Source: Seison nebaliae (taxonomy: Eukaryota > Rotifera > Pararotatoria > Seisonacea > Seisonidae). From it: a stretch of 57,382 nt of DNA. Below the pieces are notes generated by a model. That model was given only the letters and a program-made list of their open reading frames with translations. It was not told where the DNA came from and did no database searches. The stretch spans positions 1 to 57,382 of the forward strand of contig JALJEE010002904.1 of NCBI GenBank assembly GCA_023231475.1, given 5' to 3'. Position 1 is the first letter of the stretch. Each line of letters starts with the position of its first letter. Shown piece by piece: positions 24,153-37,857 of this stretch. A program made the position numbers and the translations under genes.

Positions 24153-24343
24153 ATTATTCGATCATATAAAATAAATATAATGTTAAATAACCTCGATTGT
24201 TCATCATCGATCAAACGGAAATTCTGGATACTCATCTTACTTCAAAATATTATGACGAAATTTTCTTCTTTTTTAAAAATTTGACGAATGAAATTAGATA
24301 AGTCGCTACATTGGAGCTCATTCGAATCATATATTACTTTCAA

Positions 24344-24367
24344 TGATGTCATGGGATGATGACATCA
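24344..24367. promoter_or_regulatory. Perfect 9-bp inverted repeat upstream of the acidic membrane protein gene
   Basis: TGATGTCAT and ATGACATCA are separated by GGGATG, about 190-215 bp upstream of the ATG at 24152 (minus strand). The half-site resembles bZIP/CREB-type sites (TGACGTCA variants). A regulatory role is inferred only from position and symmetry. Confidence 0.3.
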
Positions 24368-24551
24368 CCCAATGGGGAAATTGAAGGATTTTATTGGACG
24401 TTTATGTTAATAATATTGGGATTAAAAGAAATTGAAAAGAAAAGTTGAATTTATTTAAATTAATTTTTGATGGATGATGGATATCGAAAGGACGAATGAA
24501 TAATGAGTAAATTTTCTTAAGCAAAATTCTTAAACATTTATTTTCATCTAT

Positions 24552-27500
24552 TTAGTAATAATCTGAATAAAGATCGTCATAATTTTGAAAATTTTCATTT
24601 GAGTCTCTCTCTTCTTCTTCTTCATTTCCTTTCTCAATAATCTGATTTTTCCTCTCTCCATTATTTTCTTCATTTATTTCATCATAATGATTATTGTCAT
24701 TCAAACTACCCAAAGATTTTGGTAGATTCTGTCCAATTTTTATGTGGCCCAATTTCGTCAATAAACTTTTCGGCGGTTCGTCCAATTTAAATTCTTTGCT
24801 TTTTTCCTTTTCTTCCTGAACATCACTATCTCTTGGTTTTTCTTCTGAATTATAATTAGTCAATTTATCTAACCAAAATTCTGTGTTTTGTCTCTTACTG
24901 TGTAGCTTGTCGGATCTTATAATTTCTTGTGCCAATTTATTTCCATCTGATGGTTCCTTTTCTTCGAATGAATATCCTTTTGTTAATTCCTCCTTATCTA
25001 ATTTCTTTAAATTTGTTCCTCCTTTCGAATATTTTCTTTCCGTTTCCTTCAATTTCTCATTCGATAATTTCAATGATTCTTTCAAATTTTCTATTTCTTT
25101 TAATAATATCGATCTCTCATCCAATTCATCATTACGATCACTTTTTCGAGTATGACGTTCGAAAGAATGAATCATCCGACCGAAGAACTTGGCTGGTTGA
25201 CTTTCTTCCAAATGACTTTGACGAAGGAAAGGTGGTGAAGATCTAGCTAACGGACAAGAAGTTGTTTGTTTGGCTTTTTCAAACAACTTTCCTAAATTAC
25301 TTTCTCCAATATTCATCCAGATGTCTACACGCGCATACTTTCTTATTTTTCGACTATTTCCCACATAGTAAAAGATTGTTGGAGGAGATTGGAATAATTC
25401 CAAAGCAAAACATTCAAAATGACCTGCACATTTAGGAAACCAATTTCCAATTCGTCGAATTCGTGAACATTGAGCATTCGCCATATCTTCAGTGAGATAA
25501 TGATCGAAAGTTGAGAATTTCGTTCCGATTAATGAATTTAATCCATCTTGACTATTTTCGCATAAACTAAAATCTTTCTCAAAACCTTCCGTTGTTATTG
25601 CAGAAGCGTCGATTGCATAACCAGTTTGCTCTGATCCAATTTTGAAATTCTCAAAAATAATCGAATCTTTCTCATTATAAAGTGACGATCGATATAAATC
25701 AATTTTCAACTTAACCGGACCAATCGATTGTGAAAGTGTTTGAAGTAATTCATTTCCTTTATTTATTGAGATAATTTTAAAAGATAATATGAACTAAAAT
25801 AGAAGAGAATAACCGATAAAGAAATTGGCAGTATTGACAACAATTCCCTTCTGGAAATATTCCCATTTCCGATAAAACTGAAGCGGTCGATAACCCAAAT
25901 TCCTCCCGATCAATAACCTGAAATATGAAAAGTTTTTAAAAATAATGACAGTGGTAAATTGGAAAACCTTTTTTCGGACATTTCGAACATTAAATTTTTT
26001 GGTAGCCAACAACCTAGATGTTTCAACACTGAAAATATTTGTTCTTCATGATCGGCATGGGATCCTTATTAAAGAGAATATTTGTTAAAATTTTCAAAAA
26101 TTTAGCCGGAACTTTTATGACGACATCCATAACAACATTTTCCAGGAACAAAATATGGTTCTTGGTTGTGAGAACAACTTGCGATTCCCGTGCAATAACC
26201 ATAACATATCTTCTTATCTGAAATTTATTTTATAAATAAATTAAAATTATTATAATGTGAAACTAACTTGTGGGTGGTTTAGGTGAAGGTAATTCATTTG
26301 ATAAGCGAACTATAACTGGTGCTTCACATTGGAGATAAAGTGGAACAATATTATCTGCACATGCACGACCTTTTTCGCCGTTAATTAAATTCGTTCCCGA
26401 TTTCTCCAACTTATCATTTAATGACGTCGCTAATGATAATTTGGAGATTTGCTTTAAACAATCACTTGGTGCCGATAATTCGATGGAATTTCCGATAACT
26501 CCATAACCTACTAAACCATTCATGGTATTGGCTAGAATCAATTGATATGTACTACTAAATATTTTCAATTTATGTTCAGCAATCAAGTCTTGATAATTGA
26601 AATTCGTTGGAAGATTGGTAAGACAATTTTTCGGTTGTGCATATATATCAACGATATCATACCAAGTGATCACATAAGCCGATCGGATTCGTTCACTTTT
26701 ATCTTTGACTATGTTGAATTTGAACAAATTCGCTTCAATTTCCTTCAATATGTTAATGTATTTTGACGTAACTAATCGTCCATGAACATGGTCCGGATAA
26801 TAATGTTTCATACAATTTAACTGAAGGAATTTCTGCTTTGTTAAGGGATTATGGAGGCAACTGGTCAATATACTTCGATCAGTCAAATCATTGATTGAGA
26901 TCCGTTTCCATGTCTTGGATTTAGTTCCGAAGTTTAATCTAAAAGTTTTATATGTAACACCATTATAACTGATGGTTACTCGACCATTGTGATGAGCACT
27001 AATTTCCTGCTGAACGAATGCCGGATTGACTAAATGATCGGACGAAGTTCTAATTTTCAATTTCTCCCACGAATACCAAGTATAATAATCATTCTCAGAT
27101 GTCATTGGTAAAATATTGGGGATTTGTATCACTGTGAATGGAGGAATTTTCGGAGGGATTTAAAAGAGGAAAGAAAACTTGGTCGCAAATAAATTCTCAT
27201 TCTTGGAGCGATTAATTTCATTGATAAATTTGGTCCTCTCTTTACATCGTTCGTTGTTAGTTGTGCACCTGAAATCATAAAATAATTATCGACCGGAAAT
27301 TATCAAATTATTTTTCTTAACAATACCATGTGACGTGCATATTATAATTCTGATCATGTACGAGATCTTTTAAATGAGGAAACTTTTTTAGATCGGTTAC
27401 CGAAGGAAGCAGCTCAGTCGTAGGATTGAATGAACACGTATGTTTCAAATTACATCTATTGTCCAATTAATATAATTAATTTGTAATTTGATTAAAAAGT

Positions 27501-29048
27501 TAAATAAATAAATAAATTTAATTAGTTGTAAAATATATGTAAAATGAGAATGAAACTTCAATGAGAGTGATTTATAAGCGGAATATCGAGCATATGATTT
27601 ACAAGTACTACCAAGATCATGAGATGATCGAGTGAATGAATATTTTGATATGGTCGAATAAACTTCTGATAAGATGATGATTATAGATCGTTGTCCAGGA
27701 CAACTAATAGTTGCGGGTTTGACGAAATTAAAGTATCTTTTTCAAACAAAATTTTACATGTTCATTTTAAATAAATATCTACAACTAACCTCGTATAATA
27801 TAATGCCCTCTGTCGATTATTATGATATGGAGTACATAAATTATTTTTCCAAGTTGGTCCATCATTCTTGGCCGGCTTTACTAAAATGATGCTTTCTCGT
27901 TGTTCTCGTGGTTTAATGACAAAATTATCATCATTAACTAAACCGCTAAAAATCATCATTTTCAACCACCAAAATAATTCTTAACTTTTCGAATCATTTC
28001 TGAAATTAACTTCAGTATCATCTTCTCGAAATTTGATGTTCTTGAATTTAACTGTTTTCCTTAAAGACACAACCTCTTTCCCATCTTCCAATTTATTTCC
28101 AATCGATTTTTTAGGGAAAATATGTTCATCGAAAAAAAATGTTGAAGAATCTTCATAATCATTATCCACTGGATTTAAACGGTCATCGTCCGGATTATAC
28201 TCTTTCATATAAATATCTTGTTCTAATGTCCGTTTTGAAAGAGTTCTCGTTCCATTGTTGCTATGTGAAATATGTTGTGAATTTCTTCTTGACAAAGTAT
28301 TTTGTACGTCAGAACTATTCGAATGGACAGTTGGAAGATGGAGAGGTAAAAAGGAACCAATTGGTCCAGAGGTCACGCCAATTTTTGTAGGCATCGTTTT
28401 TGGAATAACTGGTGATAATTTATCAACGAACGGCATAAATTTGGTTTTCGCTTGCACAGACTTAACCTGAGCTGGTTTTGGTGTTGATATAGACGACGGT
28501 ACTACTTTTTTAAGAGTAGCATGTTGAATATTTGTAAACTTAGAATTCTGTAAAGGAATTGACGCGTGAGCAGTAGAAGGAATTGACGCATGATTCATTG
28601 AAGGAATTGACGAGTGAGCTACAGACGGAATTGACGTGTGAACTACTGAAGGAATTGGTGGGTGAACAGCAGAAGGAATAGACACGTGTGTAGGAGACGG
28701 AATTGAGGAGTGCACAGGAGAAGGAATTGGTGAGTGAACCGCAGAGGGGATTGACGTGTGAGCTGCAGCAGATATTGAAATTATTGCAGGTTTTACTAAA
28801 GAAATAGGGGCAGGTTTTGCAGGAAGTTTTTTTGTTGATTTATTTAGCATTTGCACTCTAGGATTCGCTGACGGCTTAGGAGCTTTTTGACGATCTTTTA
28901 CATTGTCGTAATCTTCATATTCTTCATAGTCATAATTACCGCCGTCGTTATAATTTTTATTATTGTTATTATCATAATGTTTGTTGCTGGTGTCATCATA
29001 GTTCTTATTATTATCATCATCATAATTCTTATTACTATTATCATCATA

Positions 29049-29080
<32 letters not shown>

Positions 29081-29184
29081 CATAATTTTTATTATTGTTG
29101 TTGTCCTTGTAACTACTTTTATTATCACTATTATTATTATTATCATTATTTTCATTTCTATTATTATTATTATTATTATTATTA

Positions 29185-29223
<39 letters not shown>

Positions 29224-30281
29224 TTATTATTTGATTCACTTCCATTATCATAATCATCATAATCATCATAATAATCAGTACTCCTGCGTCTTCTACTTCG
29301 AGGGATATCGGATTTTCCGGACGAAATTTTTGGATTATCGAAGTCATAGACGGTAGGCAATTGTTCTTGATTCGAATAAACATATGAATCACTTTCCTCA
29401 TTCTCTGCAGGTTTTCTCATACTTGTTTTCCGTTCAGTTTTAGAATCATGAAGAGTGCCAGATAATTTTATTGCCTGAAATTGTTTCATCGTATCCTTCG
29501 TTGCTCCATCAAAAAAATTATCATAGTATTCCATAAATTGGGAAGTCGCATCTGATTTCTGGGGATTGTTGACAACCGTTCCATTAACAGTATCGATATC
29601 ATAAATTGGATATTCATCGCTTAAAAATTGATTGTATCCAGTAGCCATTGAAGGTAAATTATATGGACCATTAAAATGTGGCTGTTGCATTAATCGTTCT
29701 TGTTCTTTCAATTGAATTTGTGACATGACAGGACGATGAGGGATGGTATGTGAAGTTGGTAGCATATCTTGATGATTAGCCAGATTAGGAAGATTAGATA
29801 TAGGTGGATTAATAGCTGACATCGTATGTGGTTGTTCTAATAAAGGTTGAACATTAGACGTTGCTTCCAAAACAGAACTATGCTGATTTCCTAAAATTTT
29901 TGGTAAGTCTTTCTTCGGAGCCACATCTCTAGTCAGTCGATTCATATCATTAGCCAAGTAATCATATATATCTGTCAAACGTTTATCTCGATCTAATGGT
30001 TCATCTCCAAAATACCTGTCTTCATCAACATCCGAATCATATACGATGATATCATCCTTATTAGTTTTTCCTTCATTCGTTACTCTTTCATAATATTCTT
30101 TATTCGTTCCATAATCATTCGGTATAACTTTATTATTTCTTTCGTCTAATGTTGGTTCCTGGTCGATGAAATCATCATCATCACCACCCAACCAATTTTC
30201 TTCATCAGTTCCACTTCCCAAATCTTCACATATCGCTATTAATATAATGAAATTTATGAGACATAAATTTCCTACTGTCAA
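24552..30281 (-). CDS. Very large secreted protein with low-complexity N-terminal half and Cys-containing C-terminal half
   Basis: Ten exons on the minus strand: 30281-27986, 27937-27790, 27703-27557, 27455-27322, 27268-27179, 27131-26268, 26217-26113, 26028-25968, 25917-25814 and 25756-24552. All phases agree and the product is 1717 residues. A signal peptide (MTVGNLCLINFIILIAIC) is followed by acidic sequence and a furin-like site (RSRRRRS). Then come a long poly-Asn/Asp/Tyr tract and nine 8-residue repeats of the type HSSIPSPV. The C-terminal half looks globular and carries scattered cysteines, including CYGYC...PGKCCYGC, which resembles the end of a VWC domain. It ends in a charged coiled coil and an acidic tail. 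Probably extracellular matrix or secreted; family unknown. The exon 1-2 join is the least certain, so two genes remain possible. Confidence 0.6.
28540..28780 (-). repeat. 24-bp coding tandem repeat (8-residue IPS-x-x-H unit)
   Basis: Within the first exon of the large secreted protein gene about nine units of eight residues are seen, consensus x-H-x-S-I-P-S-x. The units differ mainly at the positions around His. Pro and Ser spacing suggests an extended, possibly O-glycosylated linker. Confidence 0.75.
29040..29232 (-). repeat. Poly-Asn coding trinucleotide tract
   Basis: Runs of ATT/TTA on the plus strand encode long Asn runs broken by Asp, Tyr and Lys on the minus strand, inside the large secreted protein gene. 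Such tracts expand by slippage, so length polymorphism is likely. Confidence 0.8.
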
Positions 30282-30976
30282 AATAAACTTATTTTTTATT
30301 TGCTTTATAAATTTAACTAACTGAATTTCATTTTTTCCAAGAAAATTCTTTTCTCTTCACTTCTATACTTTTGACAATTATCCAACTCAATATAATATGT
30401 TTCATTTAATTGTTCATTGACGAAGACACTAAAATTTATTCACAACTTCATATCAAATCGCCAAAACTTCTTTAACATTACTCTAATAGACATTTCGTTT
30501 ACAATCTCATTTCTCTTTTTCACATATCAATTGAACAATTAATTTCTTTTTCTTACAATGAAATGTAAATAAATAGATAAAACAAATCTACTGAAGAAAT
30601 TCAACGGACGGAAATAAATCCACTTTTGATTCATTCGATTCATATAAAAAATAGTTTATAGTTCCAAAAAATTTTTATTTTTTTTTATTTTTTACTCAAA
30701 CAGAATTCATCACATATTAAGTCAAAAACATATTCATCACATAATTTTTTGAAAATGGGCCAAATGAAAGTCAACTCAAAATTTCATCATCAACAATAAT
30801 TTAGACATATTTAATAAATTGAATTTAAAAGTTTAGTTCGAACATAAAATAATTTCCATATATTTTAAAATAAAATTATGAAACGTAAATTGGATTCAAT
30901 AGAAATACGTCAAAAGGTTCCTTCATTTTCATATTCCACTCAAATTTCCCATTGTTAGTTCTGTCGTTATGGGCCG
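30282..30976. other. Divergent intergenic region between the large secreted protein and TDP1
   Basis: The two genes point away from each other, so this 695-bp AT-rich stretch should hold both promoters. I see no clear element. Confidence 0.5.
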
Positions 30977-32764
30977 ATGTGTTATCGAAGAAATGTCGAA
31001 CATTTTTCCGAATATTTACATCCAAGTTCAATATTTTTAGTCAATCAATTCCTCTTAAATTTCCCAGGTGATCATCCGGTGAATGTTGATGATGATTTCT
31101 TCCTTGGACAAACTAATTGGATAAGAAATGACAATATTTATTTTAATTCCATTCCTTGTATTCCTTTTAAATACAATTATCAGAAATCACTTTCATTAAA
31201 AAGTTAATTTTTATTGAGTAGTGAAATTTTTTTTAAAAAATTTTTAAAATTAGCAATTCTCTCAAAAGATGAAAATAAATTGGAATATTCTCTCTTATCT
31301 TGCATGGTTGTCGATGTTGATTGGGTAATGTCATTAATAGGAAATAAGAAGTTTCTCTTAATTTAATTTCTTTTCAATTAATTTATCAGATCAATAATTC
31401 ATATTTTACATCATCATCCTGGTGAGCAATTAACAAAAGAACAAAAAGAAGAATTTCCTAATTTAAAATTAATTCCAGTTTAATTTCAATAAATTTTTCA
31501 AAAATCAAAAATTTAATTAGATTCAAATGTCAATTCCGTATGGAACTCATCATAGCAAATTTGGAATTTTTGTTTATAAGAAACACGTCAACATTTTCAT
31601 TACGACGGCGAATCTCCTTCGGAATGATTGGGAGTTAAAAACTCAAACGTTCATTTTATGTTTTATTGAAAAATGTTGAAATTATTAAAGAATTTGGATG
31701 AGTGGAAATTTAGAACGAAATAAAACGAAAGAATCTCCAACAAATTTCCGACATGATCTTTTCAAATACTTCTCATATTATTCAATTGGTGTTCGTGAGA
31801 ATGTCATTCGGCCACTCGAGAAGATTTTAATTAATTGTGATTTCTCGTCAATAAATGTTCATTTGGTAGCTTCCGTTCCTGGTTATCATTTGGCATCGAA
31901 CAATGAATTTGGATTATTAAAAATAAAAAAAGTTTTTCTAATTATAAAAATTTGTTTGTTTATGAAATTTTTAACAAAAAAGATTCTGAACGAAAACAAG
32001 ATTATTTATGAGAATAATGATGAATTAATAGGACAATTTTCCAGTATTGGCACCATGGGATCGAAAGTGGAAGATTGGCTCTCCACAACATTTCTCCAAT
32101 CGACGCGAATGAATAAAATTGAAAATTTCAAAATAGTTCTCTCAATTTCCAATTTGTTTCACATTAACACATATTCAATTCAGATTTATCCAACTGTTGA
32201 AAATGTAAAGATGAGTTTCGAAGGTTATAGGGCTGGTGGTTCCCTACCATATTCCGATAAGGTAGAACAGAAACAGAAATGGCTCAATAACTATATGAAG
32301 TTTGATTAGAATTCTAAAATTTTCTTTATTTGAAATAATTTTTTAATTTTCAGTCAATGGAAATGTGAGCGAAATGGAAGAAATGAATGTGCACCACACA
32401 ACAAATGTTATTTCGTTATCAACAAAATAAATCATCAGGTCAAATGGTTTTTACTCACCAGTTCCAATATGTCGAAAGCGGCTCTTGGGAATTATGTGTC
32501 AAATGGCAACAAATTCTTTATTCGATCGTTCGAATTGGGAGTTTTCTTCCATCCTCATTTTGTTAATAGTTTCAAAAGAACAAACTATCTCCCAAAATCT
32601 TTTAATTTACCTGTCGATTATCCTCTCACATCATATGGGAAAGAAGGTTTCTAAAATATTTATTTCTCAAAATTCTTCATTATTGTTCTGGTCGATTAGA
32701 TGTGCCATGGGTATTCGACAAAAAATATGATTCGGAAGACAGATTTGGTAATAAATATGGTTAA
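30977..32764 (+). CDS. TDP1: Tyrosyl-DNA phosphodiesterase 1
   Basis: Nine exons: 30977-31025, 31068-31202, 31254-31350, 31390-31477, 31521-31648, 31691-31931, 31983-32299, 32354-32646 and 32700-32764. All are phase-consistent, giving 470 residues. TDP1 removes topoisomerase I peptides from DNA 3' ends in the nucleus. Both HKD-like motifs of the phospholipase D superfamily are intact: GTHHSKFGIF (His134, Lys136) and APHNKCYFV (His367, Lys369, then TSSNMSKAALG). Also present are VDVDW, QFSSIG, YPTVENVKMSFEGYRAGGSLP and the terminal VPWVFD. It is shorter than human TDP1 (608) because the disordered N-terminal extension is missing, leaving little more than the catalytic core. Intron 6 (51 nt) is a multiple of three without a stop. 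Confidence 0.93.
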
Positions 32765-33403
32765 TATGATGAAATATGATAATCCAGATAATAAAACATA
32801 ATTCTATAACACATTTAAATTATGTCTGATTTACAGACGAAATAAATTTGTATTATTGTATAGAATGTTTAGTAATAAAATATATATATAAATTTTTGAT
32901 ATGTTACTAAATTTATTTCAATTCATCTGAAAAAAGAAGTTGATATTATTGTAAATGTTTACTCTTTAAAACTTTGTCAAAACTTTACTCACAGAAGAAC
33001 TCCAAAGTAATTAGAATTTATCATCAGAAAGAAATTAAAATACGATTTAACTATGGTGCATTCTTGTTCTCATTTGAAGATTTTGATTTTTCAAAATAAA
33101 CTTCGAATAATTTGATGGTAATTGATTGTTGTCCATAAGTATTTGCCGGTTTGTGGCAAAAATCTGTTTTAATTATAGCAGTATAGCAATGAAATTAAAG
33201 TCAAAATATTTCAAGTCGATTTTCTTTTTAAAGGACTGATTCTGTGTCCGAAATAAAAGTTTTTCTATTTTTTGTTTTGTATTTTCCTTTCTCTTTGTTC
33301 TCCTTTTTCTTGCTAAATTATTGTACTTTCTTTGGCAATTGAAAAAATTCATTTATAATTCGACAAAGCTTACCCTTTAGCCAGGAAAAACTAACTAGAA
33401 ATT
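32765..33403. other. Intergenic stretch
   Basis: AT-rich spacer between TDP1 and the next plus-strand gene. Nothing else is supported. Confidence 0.5.
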
Positions 33404-36400
33404 ATGGAAAAGTTGGGTAAGTCATACGTAAAAAAGCCCTTCAAATGTCCCTCTTGTAAGAGATTGCGAACATGCAATTCAACTAAAAAACCCATTGGAA
33501 AGAAAGCCACCCCAAAATCAGTCAGTAGAAAAACTACCAGCAGAAAATCGACAAGTAGAAAAACAGCCAGCAGAAAATCACGCAGTAGGAAAACGACCAG
33601 TAAGAAAACAACCAGTACTAGAAAATCTAAACAAACTAACAGGAAAAAAAGAGCCGACTCAGTATGTGAAGTTAACTTAACCTTTTATGACTTAAAGTTA
33701 TCAAATTCTTTTCATAGGATTCATGGGTCGAACGATACAACGCCTTATTGGCTAAAGGACCATTAATAAAGAAAGATAAACGAAATAATTTCATGAATAA
33801 GTTTATTCCCGACCAATGTCAGAAATTGTATAGGAGAAAATCATCAAATACAATTCCAAATGATGAGAATGCGGTCAGTGTTCCACCAGCAGATAAATAT
33901 ATAAAAACTTCAAGCAGACCAACCTCCCACGTGTTTAGTCTAATTGTTCATGTGTCTAAATTACTATTGAGAATTTTGTTTTGGTTTATAATTCTTATCT
34001 TCTTAATTCCCAATAACGTTCTGTTCCTAACGGCGACTCTAATATTTGTGTTTTGGCTACTGTTCAATTTAGAGAGTGAGAGCGTTCGATGCTTCAGACG
34101 AACAATTTGGAATCTGATGCCAGATTTCTTTGACCTTTTTTCGAAAATATCACTTGGGAGTTCAGACGATGGTTCTCATGGTTCGAAACGTATACCTCAG
34201 TCAAATTCGAAGTCAAAGCAAACGTTGAAAAGTAGTTCATTGCCAACAAAACACACAAAAATTTCTTCTGGTCAATTACATGACGAAGATATGGACGATC
34301 AAGAGAAACGACGTTCAAGTTCTAGTAAAACTAAAGAGTCTAGCAAAAGTAAACAAGGAAAATCTGATTCTTCCGAAAGCGATTCAAATAAAGATTTAGG
34401 TGTTCCTTTATCGAGACATACATCTTTCTTTAAGATTGATCCGATACAACAACAAGATCCTCCAAACGATAATGATGATGATGATAGTGAAAATGATGAA
34501 GTTCCTTTCGAAGAGGACAATGATTCACCTGAAATAGAAATCAGAAGAACATTTACTGATGAAGATGAAGAGCAATATCCGATGGAAGGTTATCCATCAC
34601 GTAGGTATAATTTGAGTGCGAGACCTCTTCCTCCGCCGCGACCAATGTTTTTAAGAAGTCATATTCATTTATCGGACATTCAACCACGTAATTTCCGACA
34701 AGTTGACGACGCTCCAAGTTGCCATGTCGGTAGTAAATCACTTCATTCGCGGCTGATTTCACAACATTCATTTCATGATAATTCTATTCGTGGAACTCCT
34801 GTTCAACAATTGGAATATTCTCATAGATCGGTTCATAACTCAAATATTTCTCATCCAAATAACTCATACAAAGGAGATCATAATCCTTTAGCTCATAATG
34901 ATCCTCAACTATTCTCCACAGGTCACAGTAATCCAACCAGCTGGGGAAAAGGTTCAGCGAAGACTCGGTTAGTGCCTAAGACTATTTTTTTAAACTATTT
35001 CAAAAAAAAAATTCTAACTATTTAACCATCAGATCTAGAGAAAGGGCAAATTACAGACCTCGGGCTCCGCAAAATACAGAATATTCCAATACTGACAGTA
35101 GACACCTAGACGATCCGTATTCATCTGATCCAACAGCTAATGATATAGCTCCCGATTTACTGAACAGTCAACAAACCAATTTACTTAGTGATCCAGCCAC
35201 TGATTTAGCAACTGATATAGCAACTGACTTAGCAACAAATCCAAAAAATAATTTAGGTTTAGATCTGGAGAGCGATTTAAGTTCTTATCGGGAGAAAGGT
35301 ATTCCTACTAATAATACAAGTTATTTAGCATCTTATTATTTACTTATTATTTTCTATTGACTTAATATTAATACAATAATATATATGTCCTATTACACTC
35401 TTAGACTATATGAAATAAACATATAGAATATAAAATTTTATATTTATTCTAGCAAGAAAACACGAATCATCAAAATTGATGCCAACCATAAGAAATCATG
35501 ACTCTCCAGAATCATACAGATCGCATGATAGTAGAATAAATAGTAAAACAGATCGCTCGACCAATAAACTGCCAATCATTGAACATCATGATAGTTTATC
35601 CGAATCTTATAGATCTCGGACGAACAGTAGATCACATTATTCTACAAACAAAGCACCAACATCGAAAACTTACAGTAATTTCCCATATGGTGGTAGATCA
35701 CTTCATTCGAATGATCGAAGTAAACAGGACCAATTGTCGGGGAAAAATCCTTCATCAAGGAGTTACTTTCTTGATAATACCGGTTTCTCACCGAAAACCC
35801 AAGAAAACAATTATCCATCTACCAATCAACCACATGATACGACTGGTCATCAAAAGGGAAAGGATCATTCGTCAAATAGAATTCCTTCATCTAAGAGTGA
35901 ATTTATCGAAAATACAACCAAAATGATCAACGACCATATCCAGAATGAGCAAAGTAAAATTCCATCATCTCGAACTAGTAATAAATTTTCAAATAAGGAT
36001 AAGCCAAATACTGATGCGGATAGAAGTCAAATGGATCAACGAGCGAATAATTTTCCATTGTCCAGAGCTCTTAATGACTTTTCTCGCCATCCAAGTTCAA
36101 ATATTGCTAACCAAAAAAGTAGATCCAGAAACGGACAACCATCTTCGGAAACAAATAACTATTTACCAAATAATAGAACGGAAGATGATATGAGTAACAT
36201 CGATGATCCTACAATGAAAGGATATAGTAAGTCACTTATTAGGGACAGTAGTAGAAGAATAACTGACAAAGTGCCATCAATTAGTGAAAGGTCTTCAAAA
36301 GCTCCAAGTTTTAGTCGCACTGGAAGAAGGCAAGCAATGAATAAGTCGAAAAGTTCGAATAAAAGTACAGAGAGGAGTTCTAAAAAACGAAAAAATTTCC

Positions 36401-37857
36401 CTGAATATTCGGAACAACAAATGAATCCCCCCATAGATAACCATAACCAGGCCTTAAAGCCCGCCGATCATTTTCGAGAAAGTAGTCCCGGAGATAACCA
36501 ATTCGATAACACTCAACCACCAAATAATAGGAGAGAAAATCCATATGACAATAACCGGCCACAAAGTAATAGGAGAGAGAATCCATATGACAATAACCGA
36601 CCCCAAAGTAATAAGAGAGAAAATCAATTTGCTAATGACCGTCCCCAAAGTAATAAGAGAGAAAATCAATTTACTAATGACCGACCCCAAAGTAATAGAC
36701 CGGAAAATATTTTTGATAATGACCGACCACAAAGTAATAGGTTAGAGAATTTAATTGATAATGACCGACCACAAACGCATAGTAGAGGAAATGCAATTGA
36801 TAATAATCGACCACAAAGTAATAGGAGGGAAAATCCACTTGACAATGCCCGACCACAGAGCAATAGTAGGGGAAACCCATATGATAATAACCGACCACAA
36901 AGTAATATAAGAGAAAATCCATTTGACAATGACCGACCGCAAAGTAATAGGAGGGAAAATCCATTTGACAATAACCGACCGCAAAGTAACAGTAGAGGAA
37001 ACCCATATGACAATAATCGACCACAAAGTAATAACAGAGGACCAAATCGACCAAATAGTAGAACCGGCCAATCACCGTCAAGTTTTCCAAAAAATTTAAC
37101 GAGAAGTCATAGTGACAATGATAGAAATTATGGAAGTAAGAACATGAAACCATCAAGTAGAAGTGCATCTGCTTTTCCTATACATCATCCGAGAAGAGGT
37201 ACAGAAGGTCAAAAGCCAAAAGCCAGGAGTAAATCTGCTTTCATTAATTCACAAACAGATCAGGAAAATGCATTACCATCAACCGCACAAGACATTTCCA
37301 GCGATTTTTCGAACAACCCATTAAATGAACAAAACCCTTCTAGAACACCAATGAGGAATCCAAGATGTTCAAATATTTAAATTTATTATGTCTTCTGTTA
37401 ATTCACTTTCTTAGATCCCAATCGTCCATTCGTCCCACCTCTCCGATCAGCCATGCCTAGAACTGAAACAATGTCTTCCGAAGACAATAGTTCTACATTC
37501 AATAGGAATATAATTAGAGTTTCATTTTTAATTTTCACACTTTGTTTTTGTATTGCATCCATTTCTTAGCCGCACTATATCCCTCATCGAGGACTTGGGA
37601 AGAGAATGGGAGGTCCTGGTCGAGTTCGCATGTTACACAATCATCCAAATCAAATGTTGAATACGAGAAATCTCGGGGTACTTTCACCCAGGACGGCTAG
37701 GGCTCAAATTCCTGGAGAATATCAAATGCGGGCATACTACCCTCCACCAAGAATGGGACAACCTAGAATGACCAGCACAAGTCCTCAAACAAAAAAAAGG
37801 AGAGTCGATATGCGGGGGAATACCGGTCGACCACCGAGACCTATTCCCCGAGTGTGA
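33404..37857 (+). CDS. Large membrane protein with 13 copies of a 14-residue Asn/Arg/Gln repeat
   Basis: Six exons: 33404-33661, 33718-34967, 35033-35298, 35453-37366, 37415-37518 and 37570-37857. Phases agree and the product is 1359 residues. The N-terminus is basic, with CPSC...TC followed by SRKTTSRKSTSRKT-type repeats. A hydrophobic hairpin at about residues 150-205 could form two membrane segments. The rest is hydrophilic and disordered: Ser/Asp-rich, then an Asn/Ser-rich stretch with the 14-residue repeat (consensus NPYDNNRPQSNRRE) and a Pro/Arg-rich end. No known domain is visible and there is no signal peptide. A structural or RNA/nucleic-acid-binding role could fit the basic repeats, but I assign none. 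Confidence 0.65.
36490..37045 (+). repeat. 42-bp coding tandem repeat, 13 units
   Basis: Thirteen consecutive 14-residue units such as NPYDNNRPQSNRRE lie in the fourth exon of the gene above. The core DNxRPQSN is the most constant part. Because the unit is 42 bp and the DNA is similar between units, several other frames are also open over this block; those are artefacts. Confidence 0.9.

Noticed and set aside
25794-26012. A second VWC-like CCxxC motif (GNCCQYC) in the large secreted protein
   Set aside because: That reading is in a frame that cannot be spliced to the next exon; the phase-consistent model uses a different frame there.
28887-29401. Ile-rich open frames on both strands
   Set aside because: They are alternative frames of the poly-Asn AAT/ATT tract in the large secreted protein gene.
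36454-37168. Several overlapping minus-strand frames with a Leu/Cys/Gly-type repeat
   Set aside because: They mirror the 42-bp coding repeat of the plus-strand gene; a unit divisible by three keeps all frames open.
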